A stretch of DNA of 64,000 bases from Vicinamibacteria bacterium (GTDB lineage Bacteria > Acidobacteriota > Vicinamibacteria > Fen-336): contig DATMML010000042.1 of the NCBI GenBank assembly GCA_035570235.1, positions 124,001-188,000 of the forward strand, in the 5' to 3' direction. The position numbers and the translations under genes are program-made. The notes below the pieces were generated by a model that was not told the origin of the DNA, did no database searches, and saw only the letters and a list, made by a program, of their open reading frames with translations. This document shows, in pieces, positions 54,792 through 63,581 of the stretch. How positions within the stretch are numbered: position 1 is the stretch's first letter; the number at the start of each line of letters is the position of its first letter.

Positions 54792-55964
54792 TCAGCCAAA
54801 AGCGGGTGTGGCCCGTGAGCGGGCCCCGTCCACCGCTTCCCCGAGGGCACCGACCACGTAATCGATTTCTGTGTCCGTGGTGAAGCGCCCCAGTCCGAAG
54901 CGCAGGGCGGTATAGACCCGTTCGTCGGGGAGGCCGAGGGCCCGCAGGACATGAGATCCCTTCCCCCCCGCCTCCGAGCACGCCGCTCCCGACGAGATCG
55001 CGAGGCGACCTTGGAGAGAGAGGATGAGGGTCTCCGCTTCGGCGCGGGCAATGGAGACGTTCAGGTTTCCGGGAAGACGCGGCTCGGCTGCCCCGTTGAG
55101 CTCCACTCCATCCAGGCGGGCGCGCAAGGCGGAAAGGAGACGATCCCGCAGGGCGCGCACTCGCTCCGCCTCGCCCGAGGCCAGAGCCTCCCCGGCCAGC
55201 CGGGCGGCGGCGCCAAAGCCGACCAGGCCGGGCACATTCAGGGTCCCCGCGCGGAGGCCCTTCTCCTGCCCGCCCCCCTCGATCTGGGCCTGGAGCCGCA
55301 CGCGCGGCCTCCCCTTGCGGACGTAGAGCGCGCCCACGCCCTTGGGGCCGCACATCTTGTGGGCGGAGAGGCTCATGAGGTCCACCCTCCAGGCCCCAAC
55401 GTCCACGGGGACGTGCCCGAGGGCCTGCACGGCGTCGGAGTGGAAGAGGATTCCCCGCTCGCGGCAGACCTCGCCCACCTCGGCCACGGGCTGGAGGGTT
55501 CCGATCTCGTTGTTCGCGGCCATGAGCGAGACGAGAACGGTGTCGCTGCGCAGGGCGGCCAGGACCGCCGCCACCTCCACCACCCCCTCCCGCCCCACCT
55601 CGACGCGGGTAATGGCAAAACCCTCCCGCTCCAGGCTGCGGCAGGGCTCGAGCACCGCCGCATGCTCGATCACGCTGGTCACGATGTGGCCTCCGCCCGC
55701 GGCCCGAGCCCCCATCGCCCCCTTGAGCGCCAGGTTGTCCGCCTCCGTTGCTCCGGAGGTGAAGACGATCTCGTCGGGGGAGGCGCCCACGAGCGCCGCC
55801 AACTCGGCGCGCGCCTCCTCGACGGCCCGGTGCGCTTCCTGGCCGAAGGCATGGGCGCGTCCGGAGGGATTGCCAAAGCGCTCGGTGAAGAAGGGCAGCA
55901 TGGCCGCGAGCACCGCGGGGTCGAGAGGCGTCGTGGCGTGGTAGTCGAGGTAGGTCGGCCTCAT
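54792..55964 (-). CDS. Cysteine desulfurase (NifS/IscS family)
   Basis: This PLP enzyme takes sulfur from cysteine for Fe-S clusters or thiolation. The 390-residue product starts with YLDYHATTPLDP, has the PLP Lys in SLSAHKMCGPKG and the sulfur-carrying Cys in SSGAACSEAGGKGSHVL near residue 325. A short loop around this Cys suggests the NifS/IscS class rather than SufS. The ATG at 55964 is preceded 6 bases earlier by a TATCAT box and lacks a Shine-Dalgarno sequence. No iscU or mnmA gene is adjacent. Confidence 0.95.
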   Translation of the reverse strand: MRPTYLDYHATTPLDPAVLAAMLPFFTERFGNPSGRAHAFGQEAHRAVEEARAELAALVGASPDEIVFTSGATEADNLALKGAMGARAAGGGHIVTSVIEHAAVLEPCRSLEREGFAITRVEVGREGVVEVAAVLAALRSDTVLVSLMAANNEIGTLQPVAEVGEVCRERGILFHSDAVQALGHVPVDVGAWRVDLMSLSAHKMCGPKGVGALYVRKGRPRVRLQAQIEGGGQEKGLRAGTLNVPGLVGFGAAARLAGEALASGEAERVRALRDRLLSALRARLDGVELNGAAEPRLPGNLNVSIARAEAETLILSLQGRLAISSGAACSEAGGKGSHVLRALGLPDERVYTALRFGLGRFTTDTEIDYVVGALGEAVDGARSRATPAFG

Positions 55965-55970
55965 CGAAGC

Positions 55971-55976
55971 ATGATA
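55971..55976 (-). promoter_or_regulatory. Candidate -10 box, leaderless start of cysteine desulfurase gene
   Basis: TATCAT on the minus strand ends 6 bases before the ATG at 55964, with no ribosome-binding sequence between. Confidence 0.45.
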
Positions 55977-56065
55977 GCGGAGAAACACCCGAACGCGCCA
56001 AGTCCAGCAAGCGGACGACCTTTGGGCCTGTACGCGCCGTCACAACCCTCCCTGGCGCGGAGTCG

Positions 56066-56071
56066 TATAAT
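56066..56071 (+). promoter_or_regulatory. Perfect TATAAT -10 box
   Basis: TATAAT lies 22 bases before the ATG at 56094 and upstream of the ribosome site GAGGGAG. No -35 match is evident at the expected position. Confidence 0.5.
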
Positions 56072-56093
56072 CCAGCGAGAGGGAGAAACGACA

Positions 56094-56528
56094 ATGCGGA
56101 AGAGCGCGGCGTTCGCGATCCTGGCGGTGGCGATGGCGGGAGCGGCCTGGGCGCAGGAGGCCAAGGACGAGGAAGAGGCCCGTTCGGAGCCCGTGCGCCG
56201 GATCCGGGTCCTGCAGAACCCCTACGACATCTCATCCTTCTATCGCTCCGACCCGAGCGCAAACTACTTCGGATACCAGGGCCCGAGCCTCGACTACCGC
56301 GGGCCCTACTCCGTGGCCGGCTTCTACCGCTCGCAGCAGTCTCCCACCTACCCCCCCGCGGCAGGCCCCTACGCCTATGGGCGGTTCTGGAACAGCGGAT
56401 ACGGGCGGGGCGGAGTGGTCGTGGGCTTCCGCCGCCGGATCGGCCAGAACGGCGACCTCTTCCTGCTCGCCCCCACGTTCCTAGCCCCCGTGGGGCCGCT
56501 GGCGGGCGCGTTCTTCGAGGGGCGTTAG
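56094..56528 (+). CDS. Tyr/Pro-rich small exported protein
   Basis: The 144-residue protein has a clear signal peptide ending at AAWAQEA, an acidic stretch and then aromatic-rich sequence with repeated short units such as SSFYRSDPS, GFYRSQQSP and YGRFWNSGYG. The C-terminus is hydrophobic and Gly/Pro-rich. It may be a surface or envelope protein. No family recognised. Expression is supported by a TATAAT box and a good ribosome site. Confidence 0.75.
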   Translation: MRKSAAFAILAVAMAGAAWAQEAKDEEEARSEPVRRIRVLQNPYDISSFYRSDPSANYFGYQGPSLDYRGPYSVAGFYRSQQSPTYPPAAGPYAYGRFWNSGYGRGGVVVGFRRRIGQNGDLFLLAPTFLAPVGPLAGAFFEGR

Positions 56529-56529
56529 C

Positions 56530-56853
56530 TCAGCCGTCGAGCCCCAGGACCTGCCGCACCGTCCGGCCCACCTCGCGCAGGAAGCGATCCGCGTAGCTCG
56601 TGAGGGGGCCGACGGTCTCGTCCCGCTCCATCCTCTCCACGCGGCCCATGGGATAGAAGACGGTCGTCAGCCCGATCACGCTCTCTTCCTGGCGGGCCAG
56701 CTGCCGCATCCAATCGTCGAAGGCCACGAGATCGAGGCCCCGGACCACCACCCCCGCCGGCTGGAGGGAGAGGAGCAGTCCCCACACCCTCTCCTTGGGG
56801 CTGTGGAGGTAGAGGATTACGGGCGCGCCTTCGGATAGATCCAGCCCCGTCAT
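56530..56853 (-). CDS. Conserved-looking 107-residue protein coupled to aminotransferase
   Basis: The ATG overlaps the stop of the upstream aminotransferase (ATGA). The product has LYLHSPKERVWGLLL, a hydrophobic strand (AGVVVRGLDLVAFDDW) and a helical C-terminal half. It is soluble-looking, without signal peptide. I do not recognise the family. It ends one base from the convergent exported protein gene. Confidence 0.78.
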   Translation of the reverse strand: MTGLDLSEGAPVILYLHSPKERVWGLLLSLQPAGVVVRGLDLVAFDDWMRQLARQEESVIGLTTVFYPMGRVERMERDETVGPLTSYADRFLREVGRTVRQVLGLDG

Positions 56854-58070
56854 TCGGCGGGCGGCGCCTCTCCCCGGCGCTCCGCCAGGAAGGCGGTGAT
56901 CCTCTTGGCCCCTTCCCGCAGGTCCTCCAGAGAGCGGGCGAACGAGATCCGGATGTAACCGGGGGCGCCGAAGCCCTCCCCGGGAACGACGGCCACGCCC
57001 TTCTCCTCCAGCAGCCGGCGCGCCAGCTCGAGGCTGGTCGGCATCTCGGGGGTCAGGTAGCGCGCCAGGTTCGGAAAGAGATAGAAGCCTCCCTCGGGCT
57101 CCACGCAGGTCACGCGGGGGAGGGCGGCGATGGCGGGGTGGAGAAAGTCGCGGCGGCGCCGATACTCCGCGACCAGGCCCTGCACGAACTTCTGGGGACC
57201 GGTGAGGGCCTCGATCGCGCCCACCTGGGCGAAGGTGGTGGGGCTCTGGGTGCTGTGGGAGGCCAGGGCCGCGCAGGCGTCCACCAGGGCCTTTGGCCCC
57301 AGGACCCAGCCGATCCTCCAGCCCGTCATGCAGTAGGTCTTGGACGTGGTACCGATGATCACCAGGCGATCCCCCACCGAGTCGCGCAGGGTCTGCAGCG
57401 CGGAGGGATCGGGACGGTCGAAAACGAGCTGGGAGTAGGTGTCGTCGTAGAGGAGCGTGAATTTCCGCCGCTGCGCCATGTCTCCGATCACCAAGAGCTC
57501 GTCGGGATCGATGAGCATGCCGGTGGGGTTCCCGGGGCTGTTCAGCACCACCGCCTTGGTGCGGGGTCCGGTGGCCTTGCTGATCATGCGGGCCGAGATC
57601 TTGAAACCGTCCTTCTCCTGGGCGGGGACGAAGATCGGGCGCGCCCCCGCTAGGCGCGCGGCTTCCGCGAAAGTGGGCCAGTAGGGCGAGGGAATGACGA
57701 CTTCGTCCCCCTTGTCGAAGAGGCATTGGCCGGCGAGGTAGAGGGCCTGCTTTCCGCCCACCGTGATAGCGACCTCTTCGGGGGCGAAGGAGAGCCGGAA
57801 GTCCTTCTTGTAGCGGCTGGCCACGGCCGCGCGCAGCTCGGGCAGGCCGGCCGAGGGAGCGTACTTGGTCTTTCCCGCCTCCAGGGCGGCGACGGCCGCG
57901 GCCAAGATGTGGGGAGGAGTGGGCTGGTCGGGCTCCCCCACGCTGAAATCGAAGACCCACACCCCCTTGGCCTTCATGGCCGCGGCCAGCTGGGACACCG
58001 CCACCGTGGGGGAGGTGTGCAGCTTGAGCACGCGCGCGGAGAGGTCGGTCGCGGACCCGGTGCCGGTCAT
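56850..58070 (-). CDS. Class I/II pyridoxal-phosphate aminotransferase (AspC-like)
   Basis: The 406-residue enzyme has the fold-type I signatures SVGEPDQPTPPHI, NSPGNPTG and the PLP Lys in SKTYCMTGWRIG near residue 238. It is most like bacterial aspartate aminotransferases of subgroup 1-gamma, though specificity cannot be fixed by eye. The ATG overlaps the coaD stop (ATGA), and its stop overlaps the start of a small unknown gene. Confidence 0.95.
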   Translation of the reverse strand: MTGTGSATDLSARVLKLHTSPTVAVSQLAAAMKAKGVWVFDFSVGEPDQPTPPHILAAAVAALEAGKTKYAPSAGLPELRAAVASRYKKDFRLSFAPEEVAITVGGKQALYLAGQCLFDKGDEVVIPSPYWPTFAEAARLAGARPIFVPAQEKDGFKISARMISKATGPRTKAVVLNSPGNPTGMLIDPDELLVIGDMAQRRKFTLLYDDTYSQLVFDRPDPSALQTLRDSVGDRLVIIGTTSKTYCMTGWRIGWVLGPKALVDACAALASHSTQSPTTFAQVGAIEALTGPQKFVQGLVAEYRRRRDFLHPAIAALPRVTCVEPEGGFYLFPNLARYLTPEMPTSLELARRLLEEKGVAVVPGEGFGAPGYIRISFARSLEDLREGAKRITAFLAERRGEAPPAE

Positions 58071-58606
58071 CGGACCCGCCGGCGCCGGCGCCGGCTCTGG
58101 GGGGCGACGGAGGCCAGGCCTTGCTTCTCCCCCAGCCGGCGCTCCACCACCGGCGGCACCAGCTCCCGCACCGAGCCCCCGAGCTGGAAGACCTCCTTCA
58201 CCAAGCGGGAGGAGACGTAGGAATAGCCCTCGGCGGCCATGATGAAGATGGTCTCGATGCCCGGGTTCAAGCGGCGATTCATGAGCGCGAGCTGGAACTC
58301 GAACTCGAAGTCCGAGATCGCGCGCAGCCCCCGCACGATGACGGAGGCCCCCGCCTTCATCGCGTAGTCCACGAGGAGCCCGGAGAAAGTGTCCACCCGG
58401 ACCCGGGGATTGCCGCGGTAGGCCTCGCGGATGATCTCCACCCGCTCCTCAACGCTGAAGAGGGGCCGCTTGTCGGCGTTGTTCAGGATCGCGATCACCA
58501 GCTCGTCGAAGACGGAGAGGGCGCGGGCCACGATGTCGATGTGGCCGTTGGTGATGGGATCGAAAGAGCCCGGGAAAACAGCCAGCGATTTCGGCTTGCG
58601 GTTCAC
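58067..58606 (-). CDS. coaD: Phosphopantetheine adenylyltransferase
   Basis: CoaD adenylates 4'-phosphopantetheine in coenzyme A synthesis. The 179-residue product has the nucleotidyltransferase motif PGSFDPITNGHIDI near residue 12 and the C-terminal SSRLVKEV. A 12-residue Arg-rich tail is extra. The ATG overlaps the rsmD stop by 4 bases, a common rsmD-coaD arrangement. Confidence 0.97.
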   Translation of the reverse strand: MNRKPKSLAVFPGSFDPITNGHIDIVARALSVFDELVIAILNNADKRPLFSVEERVEIIREAYRGNPRVRVDTFSGLLVDYAMKAGASVIVRGLRAISDFEFEFQLALMNRRLNPGIETIFIMAAEGYSYVSSRLVKEVFQLGGSVRELVPPVVERRLGEKQGLASVAPQSRRRRRRVR

Positions 58607-59178
58607 GGCTCCCCCCCCGGTGCCCGCTCGCGGTAGAAGCTCAGACGCTGATCGCCTACCCGGACCAAGCGGGTCCGGACGAGGCCCCCTATTGTCTCCG
58701 GGAGGGCGCGCTTTTTGAAATGCTCGGCCACCGCCACCCCCTCCGCGGCCAGCAGGCCCGCGGAGGCGAGCCCCTCCAGAAGCGGCTCGTAAAGCTCGCT
58801 CGCGTAGGGCGGGTCCAGATAGACGATGTCGAAGCGCGCGCCCTGGGCGGCGAGGCCGGCCAGGCAGAGCCGGGCCTCTTGACGGAAGACCAGGACCTCG
58901 CCCCCCGCCCCCTTAAGGGCGCGCGCGTTCTCGCGAATGGCCGCCACCGCGGCCGGGTCCCCGTCCACGAGGACCACCCGCGCCGCCCCCCGCGACAGCG
59001 CCTCCAGGCCAATGCCGCCGCTGCCCGCGAAGAGGTCCAAGAAGCGGCAACCGGGCAGGGCGGGGGCGAGGATGTCGAAGAGCGTCTGCCGGACCCGGGC
59101 GCCCGTGGGGCGGGTGAGGAGGCCCTTTGGCGCGGCGAGCCGGCGGCCCTTCTCGCGGCCCGCGATGATCCTGGGCAC
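58603..59178 (-). CDS. rsmD: 16S rRNA (guanine966-N2)-methyltransferase RsmD
   Basis: RsmD methylates G966 of 16S rRNA. The 191-residue product begins MPRIIAGREKGRRL and has the SAM motif FLDLFAGSGGIGLEALSRGA and the N-methyltransferase motif LDPPYAS. It is followed by coaD with a 4-base overlap. Confidence 0.96.
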   Translation of the reverse strand: MPRIIAGREKGRRLAAPKGLLTRPTGARVRQTLFDILAPALPGCRFLDLFAGSGGIGLEALSRGAARVVLVDGDPAAVAAIRENARALKGAGGEVLVFRQEARLCLAGLAAQGARFDIVYLDPPYASELYEPLLEGLASAGLLAAEGVAVAEHFKKRALPETIGGLVRTRLVRVGDQRLSFYRERAPGGEP

Positions 59179-59233
59179 GCCGGATACGATACCGCCGGAG
59201 GGGGACGGCGTCCACGGTTCCTGGCCGCGCGCC

Positions 59234-61336
59234 CTACCCGACCTGGGCGAGCCCGAACCGCCGCTCCCAACCGCCCTGCTCGAGGAAGGCTCGGAGGGGG
59301 CCTTCCGGGGAGGCCTCTTCGAGGCAGCGGAAGGCCTCGACCCGGGCTCGCTCCAAAAGGTCGCGGTCCCGCAGCAGGCGGCCCACGCGGAACGCGGGCA
59401 ACCCCGACTGGCGGGTGCCGAAGAAATCCCCGGGCCCGCGGATCTCCAGGTCCTTCTCCGCGATCAAGAACCCGTCCGTGGTCGCAACCATCACCTCCAG
59501 GCGGGCGCGCGCCACCTCGGAGAGGCGTCCGTGGGAGAGGAGCACGCAGGTGGAGGGGCCTCCCCCTCGGCCCACCCGGCCCCGGAGCTGGTGCAGCTGG
59601 GCGAGGCCGAAGCGCTCGGCGTGCTCGACCACCATCACGGTGGCGTTGGCCACGTCCACCCCGACCTCGATCACGGTAGTGGCCACCAGGACCTGGATCT
59701 CTCCGCGGCCGAAGGCGGCCATCACGGCTTCTTTCTCCCCGCTCTTGAGCCGCCCGTGGAGCAGCCCCACCCGCGCTGCGGGCAAGGCCGCCCGCCACTC
59801 CGCGGTCATCTCCACCGCCGCCCGCACGTCCTCGAGCTTCTCGGACTCCTCCACCAGGGGGTAGACCACGTAGGCCTGGCGCCCGGCCGTGATCTCGCCC
59901 CTCACCAGGTCCAGCACCGCCCGGCGCTCCGAGGCCGGGCGGTGCAGGGTGCGGACGGGCGTGCGCCCGGGAGGCTTCTCGTCCACCACCGACACGTCCA
60001 GGTCGCCATAGGCGGTGAGGGCGAGGGTGCGGGGGATGGGGGTGGCGGTCATGACCAAGACGTCCAGGGCGTAGCCCTTGCGCATCAGGTCCTCGCGCTG
60101 CAGGACGCCAAAACGGTGCTGCTCGTCGATGACGGCGAGCCCCAGGGCGCGGAAGACAACGCCCTCCTGGATGAGGGCGTGCGTGCCCACCGCGATCTGC
60201 GTCTCCCCCGAGGAGAGCCGGGCGAGGACGGCGGTTCGCTCCTTGCGCGTGAGGGCGGAGGTCAAGAGCTCCACGCGGTAGGGGCTCTTGGTGAGCAGGC
60301 GGCGGAAGGTCAGGAAGTGCTGCTCGGCCAGGATCTCGGTGGGGGCCATGAACGCGGCCTGGTGGTCGTTCTCGAGGGCCACCACCATGGCGAGCAGGGC
60401 CACCATGGTCTTGCCCGAGCCGACGTCGCCCTGGATCAGCCGATTCATGGGATGGAGGGACCGCATGTCGTCCGCGATCTCCTTTAGCACGCGCTTCTGG
60501 GCCGCGGTGAGGTGGAAAGGGAGAATGCGCTTGACCACCTCCCGCGTGCGGTCCGTGATCTGGAAGGAGATGCCCTTGCGGGCCCCCCGGAGCCCCTTCC
60601 TCCTCCGGGCCAGGCCGAGCTGGAAGAGAAAGAACTCTTCGAGGATGAGCCGGAGGTGGGCCGGGCTGCGTGAGTGGTTCAAGGCCTCCAGGCTCGCCTC
60701 CGGCCCCGGACGGTGGACGCCGCGCAGGGCTTCGGCCCGCCCGGCCACCCCCAAGCGCTCCCGCACCTCCCCCGGCAGGGGGTCCTCGAGGTCGTCCGGG
60801 ATCTGCTCGGCCAGGTGGGTCAGGATCCGGCGCAGCACCTTCCCGGAGAGCGGCCCCCGCTTCTCATAGATGGGAACGATGCGGCCGGTGTGGACCCCGG
60901 GAGCGTCGTCGGCGGCCACCACCTCGTACTCGGGGGAGGACATGAGCAGGCCGCGCCCCCGTGCATCTCGTTCCACCCCCCCGAAGAGGAAGACCCGCTG
61001 ACCGCGGGGGAGCACGTCCTTGAGGAAGGGCTGGTTGAACCAGAGGACCTTGAGGCGGCCACTTCTGTCCTCGACCCGCACCTCGTAGAGGGTCATGCGC
61101 CGGGCCCGGCGAAGGCCGGCCACGGTGATGGTGCCCGCAATCGCGACCTTCATCCCCGGCCGCAGATCGGCGATGCGGGCGAAGCTCCGCCGATCCTCGT
61201 AGCGGAGGGGGAGGTGGTAGAGCAGGTCCTCGAGCGTGAGCACCCCGCCCTGGGCGAGCGCGGTCGCGCGCTGGGGCCCCACCCCCTTCACGTACAGGAC
61301 GGCCGTCCCCAGGTCCATGTTCGCCCGCCCGATCAT
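59234..61336 (-). CDS. recG: ATP-dependent DNA helicase RecG
   Basis: RecG remodels stalled forks and Holliday junctions. The 700-residue product has the N-terminal wedge/OB domain with the HhH-like start VKGVGPQRATAL, Walker A GDVGSGKT, the DEAD-box variant DEQHRFGV and helicase C-terminal motifs such as GRVGRGG. The first ATG (61336) is used; a second in-frame ATG lies 6 codons on. It is 33 bases downstream of an unknown exported protein gene. Confidence 0.97.
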   Translation of the reverse strand: MIGRANMDLGTAVLYVKGVGPQRATALAQGGVLTLEDLLYHLPLRYEDRRSFARIADLRPGMKVAIAGTITVAGLRRARRMTLYEVRVEDRSGRLKVLWFNQPFLKDVLPRGQRVFLFGGVERDARGRGLLMSSPEYEVVAADDAPGVHTGRIVPIYEKRGPLSGKVLRRILTHLAEQIPDDLEDPLPGEVRERLGVAGRAEALRGVHRPGPEASLEALNHSRSPAHLRLILEEFFLFQLGLARRRKGLRGARKGISFQITDRTREVVKRILPFHLTAAQKRVLKEIADDMRSLHPMNRLIQGDVGSGKTMVALLAMVVALENDHQAAFMAPTEILAEQHFLTFRRLLTKSPYRVELLTSALTRKERTAVLARLSSGETQIAVGTHALIQEGVVFRALGLAVIDEQHRFGVLQREDLMRKGYALDVLVMTATPIPRTLALTAYGDLDVSVVDEKPPGRTPVRTLHRPASERRAVLDLVRGEITAGRQAYVVYPLVEESEKLEDVRAAVEMTAEWRAALPAARVGLLHGRLKSGEKEAVMAAFGRGEIQVLVATTVIEVGVDVANATVMVVEHAERFGLAQLHQLRGRVGRGGGPSTCVLLSHGRLSEVARARLEVMVATTDGFLIAEKDLEIRGPGDFFGTRQSGLPAFRVGRLLRDRDLLERARVEAFRCLEEASPEGPLRAFLEQGGWERRFGLAQVG

Positions 61337-61369
61337 CCCACGGGGGGGGCGAAGGCGGGGTCCAAAGCC

Positions 61370-61972
61370 TCAGAACTCGAACACCGCCTGGCCGGGCTGG
61401 AGCCGAACCCGCTTGAGCGCGTAGGGCAGGCGGAAGGGGGACTGGATGTCGAACCCCTGCGGGTTCTCGGGGGTGCGGGTAGCGGAGGAGATGATCTGGG
61501 CGAGGAAGGAAACGGGGATCGGGAAGGCCCCCAGGCGCACCTCCTCGAACTGCAGGCTGGCGAAACCGTCCTTGCTGGGGAGACGCCCCTTGAGCGCGGC
61601 CGGCACCGTGCCGCTCAAGAGGGCCAAGGGGTTGAAGAGGCCCTGGGTGGGCGGTCTCCCCTGCACACGGTCCAGGTCCACCAGAGCCCGGGCGACTAGC
61701 CTCTCCGCCTCGAAGTGGACCTCCAGGTTGGAAACGCCGGGCGGCATCTTGACCACCAGGTTCAGGTACGAATTCAGCTGGGCCTCCGTCACCAGGACGC
61801 TCTGGTAAGGCGCGAGCCCGCCGGCCTTGAACCGCCGGTCGAGCTCCTCGAGCTGCCGGGCGAGCGCGTCCGCGTCGGCCCAGGAGAGCCCGGGCCGGGA
61901 CGGAGCCGGCCGCGAGGGTTCCGCGTTCTGGGGGGAGAGAAGAAGGAAGAGACAAAGGCTCGCGAGCGTCAT
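61370..61972 (-). CDS. Exported protein of unknown function
   Basis: The 200-residue protein has an N-terminal hydrophobic signal (LASLCLFLLLS) lacking a strong positive start, then a mostly beta-rich domain with regular amphipathic strands (LVTEAQLNSYLNL, FEEVRLGAFPIPVSFL). The pattern is reminiscent of LmeA/DUF2993-type lipid-binding folds, but I cannot confirm that. It lies between the TPR protein and recG on one strand. Confidence 0.78.
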   Translation of the reverse strand: MTLASLCLFLLLSPQNAEPSRPAPSRPGLSWADADALARQLEELDRRFKAGGLAPYQSVLVTEAQLNSYLNLVVKMPPGVSNLEVHFEAERLVARALVDLDRVQGRPPTQGLFNPLALLSGTVPAALKGRLPSKDGFASLQFEEVRLGAFPIPVSFLAQIISSATRTPENPQGFDIQSPFRLPYALKRVRLQPGQAVFEF

Positions 61973-62015
61973 CGCTACCCCGGATTATAGGCGGCCCGGA
62001 CCGGACCCGCGTCCC

Positions 62016-63581
62016 TCAAGGGGTCTCCAGGAGCCGCCGGGCGGCCGCGCTGTCGGGAAGGGCCTGGAGGACGCGGCGGGCCTCGGCCCGCGCTTCCGCC
62101 CCCCGCCCCAGCTTCATCAGCACGCCCGCCAGTTCGAGCCGCACCGTCGCGTCGTCGCGGCACCAGAGGGCCATGCGCAGCTCGCCCGCGGCTTTGTCGA
62201 GCTCGCTCTCGCTAAAGAGACGCGCGAGGAGCAGGTGGGCGCGGGCGCTGTAGGGATCGAGATAGGCCGCCCGGGTCAGCTCGGCCAGGGCACCCTCCCG
62301 CTCCCCGGCCTCCGCCAGCTTCTCCCCCCGGGCCGCGTAGGTGGCCGCCATCTCCGCGCCGCTGCGGCCCTCGCCCTCTCCGACCAGCGGGCGCTCGGAG
62401 GTGAGGATCCGCTCGAAGCGGCGGCTCGGGTCGGGGGCGGCCAAGGGCTCGTAGGACGGGCTCAGGGCGACCGCCATCCGCCACTCCTCGACCGCCTCCG
62501 CCTCGTGGTCGGCCTTGCGCAGGGCCCAGGAGAGCACCAGGTGGGCGGCGGCGTCGCCCGTCTCGCGGCGCGTCAGCCCGCGCAGCCAGAACGCGGCCGC
62601 CGCCGGCTCCCCCTCCAGGAACAGGGCCCAGGCCAAGTTGAAGGAGAGGTCGGGAAAGGCGAGGCCCTTCTCCAGGGCCTGCCGGAAGACCGCGGACGCG
62701 CGCGGGCTGGGCGCGCCCAGGCGGAGGAGGGCCACGCCCTGGTTGGAGAGGGCGGCCGCACTCGCCTCCTCGGCGACGAGGCCCTGGTAGAGGTCGGCCG
62801 CCTCCCGGTAGCGCCCCAGGTGCAAGAGAGCGGCGCCGCGGAGGAATCGTGCCGTGCGCGCGAGGGGCGATGTCGGGGCCACCCGCGCCAGGGTTTCCGC
62901 GGCCGCCGCGTCGTCGCGGGTTTCGATCTCCAGACGGCCGAGGGTGAGCCGGGCCTCGTCGTAGCCGGGGGCGAGGGCCAGCGCGCGCTTGACCCGCCTG
63001 AGGCGCAGGGCAGGGTCGGAAGCGGCCAGCCCCTGCGCGTAGGACCGGAAGGCTTCAAAGGGGACGCCCGCCCGCAGGGCAAGGAACTCTTCGCGGTTGC
63101 GGGAGGGCCGGGTGGGGCCAGAGAGGGCGATGTCCCAGGCCAGGCCCTGGATGAGGGCGGGCAGGGTCTCGAGGGGGCCCGAGGCCATCAGGGGCGCGCT
63201 CAGGGTCGCCCGCTCCACGTCCAAAAGCCGCAGGGCCAAGCGGACCACTCCCCCCTCGAGCTGGCAGGTGCCCACCACCAGGCGGGAAGCGCCCAGGGCC
63301 TCGGCCACACGGATGCTGGTGGCGCGGGTCAGGGTCAAGGGCGGGATCCCGAGCGCCTCCTGGGCGCGCAACCGGTCGGCGCGGTCCACGGCGGGGACGG
63401 CCAGCAGCCCGAGGGCGCGGGGGAGGACATCCGCCACCGCTTGGGCGACCCAGGCGGCGTCGGGCGTGCTCGGACCCTCCGGGGGCACGACCACCACCGC
63501 GCCGGACGCCGAGGAAGCGAGGGCCAGCGCGAGCAGTAAGTTCAAGCGGGCAGGTCGATCCGGGCGGGGGGCCGCACCCAT
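62016..63581 (-). CDS. Exported TPR-repeat protein with FlgO/TolB-like N-terminal domain
   Basis: The 521-residue protein has a signal peptide (LNLLLALALASSASG), then an alpha/beta domain of about 120 residues that looks like the penicillin-binding/FlgO or TolB-N type (SIRVAEALGASRLVVGTCQLEGG). At least six TPR-like helical pairs follow from about residue 165 to the end. Such proteins act as protein-interaction scaffolds in the periplasm. Start choice: the ATG at 63581 gives a positively charged n-region; a TTG at 63545 would overlap the upstream stop (TTGA) but starts uncharged. Confidence 0.82.
   Translation of the reverse strand: MGAAPRPDRPARLNLLLALALASSASGAVVVVPPEGPSTPDAAWVAQAVADVLPRALGLLAVPAVDRADRLRAQEALGIPPLTLTRATSIRVAEALGASRLVVGTCQLEGGVVRLALRLLDVERATLSAPLMASGPLETLPALIQGLAWDIALSGPTRPSRNREEFLALRAGVPFEAFRSYAQGLAASDPALRLRRVKRALALAPGYDEARLTLGRLEIETRDDAAAAETLARVAPTSPLARTARFLRGAALLHLGRYREAADLYQGLVAEEASAAALSNQGVALLRLGAPSPRASAVFRQALEKGLAFPDLSFNLAWALFLEGEPAAAAFWLRGLTRRETGDAAAHLVLSWALRKADHEAEAVEEWRMAVALSPSYEPLAAPDPSRRFERILTSERPLVGEGEGRSGAEMAATYAARGEKLAEAGEREGALAELTRAAYLDPYSARAHLLLARLFSESELDKAAGELRMALWCRDDATVRLELAGVLMKLGRGAEARAEARRVLQALPDSAAARRLLETP

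Noticed and set aside
54668-55051. Minus-strand 127-codon ORF running from the cysteine desulfurase into the intergenic gap
   Set aside because: Most of it is out of frame within the desulfurase gene, and the intergenic part shows no conserved-looking features or ribosome site.
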